43,929 nucleotides of DNA, from assembly GCA_029907475.1 (NCBI GenBank), contig JARYLU010000024.1, forward strand, positions 1-43,929, in the 5' to 3' direction. Made by a program: the position numbers and the translations under genes. A model generated the notes under the pieces. It was not told where the DNA came from. It saw only the letters and a list, made by a program, of their open reading frames with translations, and made no database searches. Each line of letters opens with the position of its first letter. Positions within the stretch are counted from its first letter, which is position 1. This DNA is from Bacillota bacterium. GTDB taxonomy: Bacteria; Bacillota; DSM-12270; Thermacetogeniales; Thermacetogeniaceae. Shown here one piece after another: positions 42,574 through 43,929 of the stretch.

Positions 42574-43854
42574 ATGAAGTGTATCGATGAAATACAAAGA
42601 GTGCCTGCTCCGGCACTGATTCCGTCGTTTGGACCTTTGGCAGGAATGAGGGTTCTATCTACGGGGAGCATTGTCGCAATGCCTCATGCCGCCAATATGC
42701 TGGCGGATTTCGGGGCTGAAGTAATCCACGTCGAGCGTCCCAAGGGGGGAGATACCTATCGTACTTTGGCGCCTTTTGTGAAGGACGGAGAAAAGGGCGT
42801 AAGCGCAAGCTGGGCACAAGACGCCCGGAACCGTTTAAGCATGACACTTGAAGTTAACCTGAAAATCCCCGAAGCCAAAGAAATCTTTTTGGGCCTGATC
42901 AAAAATGCGGACATCTGGTTTGAGAATCTTGTCTGGTTAGAAAAATTTGGGATTTCCGATGAAATGTGTCTTGCCGTCAACCCGCGGCTTGTGATTGTTC
43001 ACATCAGCGGGTTCGGGAGGCCCCAGTTCGGAGGTATCCCTGAGGTCTGCGACCGGGGCTCTTATGATATGATAGGGCAGGCGGCAAGCGGCTGGATGAG
43101 TTTAATGGGATTCCCCGAACCGAACCCTCCCTCCATGGCAAAGCCCTGGAGCAACGACTACATCTCCGCCATGTTTGCTGTTTTTGGAGCCCTGATTGCC
43201 TACGTCCACGCCCAGAAAACCGGGGAGGGGCAGGTAATTGACATTGCTCAATACGAGGCCAATGCCCGCATTCTCTGCGATACCTTCGTGTCTTATTTGG
43301 AGGCCGGTATTTTGCGCCAGCGGACGGGGAATAAATCCCCCGCCTTCCAGCCTTACGATGTTTTTCGGGCGAAGGACCGCTGGGTTGCCGTGGGTGCTTT
43401 TGGCCCTGCTGTTTACGAGCGCTTTATCAATGCCCTGGACCTTGACCCCAACTACTATACCTGGAAGGAATGCGCCTCATCGGTGGAAGCTGTCGCGTCT
43501 GAAAAAGGGCAGGAGCTGGACCGCTTAACCCGGGAATGGGTTGGTGGCCGTACAGCCAAGGAAGTAGAAGAACACATGGCAAAATACAAGGTTCCCTGTT
43601 CTATTGTCTGCGATGCCAGGGACGCAGTTGATAATCCCCACTGGCAGGCGCGGGAAAACTTTATTGAATACGAGGACCAGACTCTAGGCAGGAAAATTAA
43701 GGCACTTGGTATAATACCAAAACTTGATAAAACACCAGGGAAGGTTTGGCGAGGAGCACCCCGGGTAGGGCAGGATACTGAGTCAATTCTTTCGAAAATC
43801 CTGGGTTATAGCCAGGCAGAAATTGAGGTCTTGAAGGAAAAAAGAATTATTTAA
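42574..43854 (+). CDS. CaiB/BaiF class III CoA-transferase (CaiB-like)
   Basis: 426 residues; the ATG follows GGGGGG. The class III fold is clear: FGPLAGMRVLSTGSIVAMPH, MLADFGAEVIHVERPKGGDT, HISGFGRPQFGG and GEGQVIDIAQYE. The catalytic Asp is expected in WSNDYISAMF, aligning with TADYF in E. coli CaiB. The C-terminus (IIPKLDKTPGKVWRGAPRVG) is closest to CaiB, which transfers CoA between butyrobetainyl-CoA or crotonobetainyl-CoA and carnitine. The match to CaiB is from memory of the family; other substrates are quite possible. It stands alone under a sigma-54 promoter. Confidence 0.92.
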   Translation: MKCIDEIQRVPAPALIPSFGPLAGMRVLSTGSIVAMPHAANMLADFGAEVIHVERPKGGDTYRTLAPFVKDGEKGVSASWAQDARNRLSMTLEVNLKIPEAKEIFLGLIKNADIWFENLVWLEKFGISDEMCLAVNPRLVIVHISGFGRPQFGGIPEVCDRGSYDMIGQAASGWMSLMGFPEPNPPSMAKPWSNDYISAMFAVFGALIAYVHAQKTGEGQVIDIAQYEANARILCDTFVSYLEAGILRQRTGNKSPAFQPYDVFRAKDRWVAVGAFGPAVYERFINALDLDPNYYTWKECASSVEAVASEKGQELDRLTREWVGGRTAKEVEEHMAKYKVPCSIVCDARDAVDNPHWQARENFIEYEDQTLGRKIKALGIIPKLDKTPGKVWRGAPRVGQDTESILSKILGYSQAEIEVLKEKRII

Positions 43855-43929
43855 ATGATTCCACTGCAAAAACCCCTTAATTTTCCTTCAAAATCAGCAA
43901 TTTAAGCAGGTATTTAAAGCTTAATATCG

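Overview
The window looks like a chromosome segment of an anaerobic, spore-former-type Clostridia bacterium, most like the Peptococcaceae/Thermoanaerobacteraceae lineages (Desulfotomaculum, Pelotomaculum, Thermacetogenium and relatives). I infer this from the mid-GC composition, strong GGAGG ribosome binding sites with many GTG/TTG starts, a DUF1670 protein, corrinoid methyltransferase genes, Hdr-like electron-transfer genes, NiFe-hydrogenase maturation genes and sigma-54-controlled acyl-CoA genes. Nothing seen here fixes the species. I saw no rRNA, tRNA, CRISPR array, transposase or replication origin.

Layout: (1) 1-2.7 kb is accessory DNA: the end of a DUF1670 gene, two very small membrane or lipoprotein ORFs, and an AbiEii-like nucleotidyltransferase with a small partner gene. 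(2) 2.7-8.2 kb, minus strand, is a corrinoid one-carbon methyl-transfer operon: corrinoid protein, UroD-type methyltransferase, DUF1638 protein, methyl-THF methyltransferase and RACo-like activator. The corrinoid gene is intact, but four of the other genes are each broken once, by three indels and an in-frame amber codon. (3) 8.5-13.3 kb is a glycogen/alpha-glucan operon: starch-binding domain, CBS protein, GT4 glycogen-synthase-like enzyme, and a sugar nucleotidyltransferase fused to a mutase domain that has lost its signatures. (4) 13.4-22.5 kb is a sigma-54-driven operon with two class I CoA-transferases, two HdrC-HdrB pairs around a minimal HdrA, and an MFS carrier. One CoA-transferase gene has an in-frame TGA followed by a SECIS-like hairpin. 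(5) 22.5-27 kb holds a CBS-PAS-AAA-Fis sigma-54 activator, a divergent CoaD-like nucleotidyltransferase and a PaaG-like enoyl-CoA isomerase, the last two with their own -24/-12 promoters and repeated hairpin terminators. (6) 27-32.9 kb has a CPA2 antiporter, GH57 branching enzyme, DUF4912 protein and GH15 glucoamylase. (7) 33-37.7 kb is hypFCDE. (8) 37.7-43.9 kb has a CPBP protease, an acyl-CoA dehydrogenase, a second sigma-54 activator, and divergent sigma-54-driven genes for a YaaH acetate-type carrier and a CaiB-like CoA-transferase.

The most interesting signal is regulatory. Five -24/-12 promoters (GG-N10-GC) sit in front of acid-uptake and CoA-activation genes, next to two sigma-54 activators. 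A palindrome with arms TTGTGCA/TGCACAA lies about 100 bp from both divergent promoters at 42.2 kb and recurs just after the first activator gene. I infer one regulon for uptake, CoA activation and oxidation of an unidentified carboxylic acid, with the Hdr-like complex as electron acceptor module. The substrate and the partner dehydrogenase cannot be read from the sequence.
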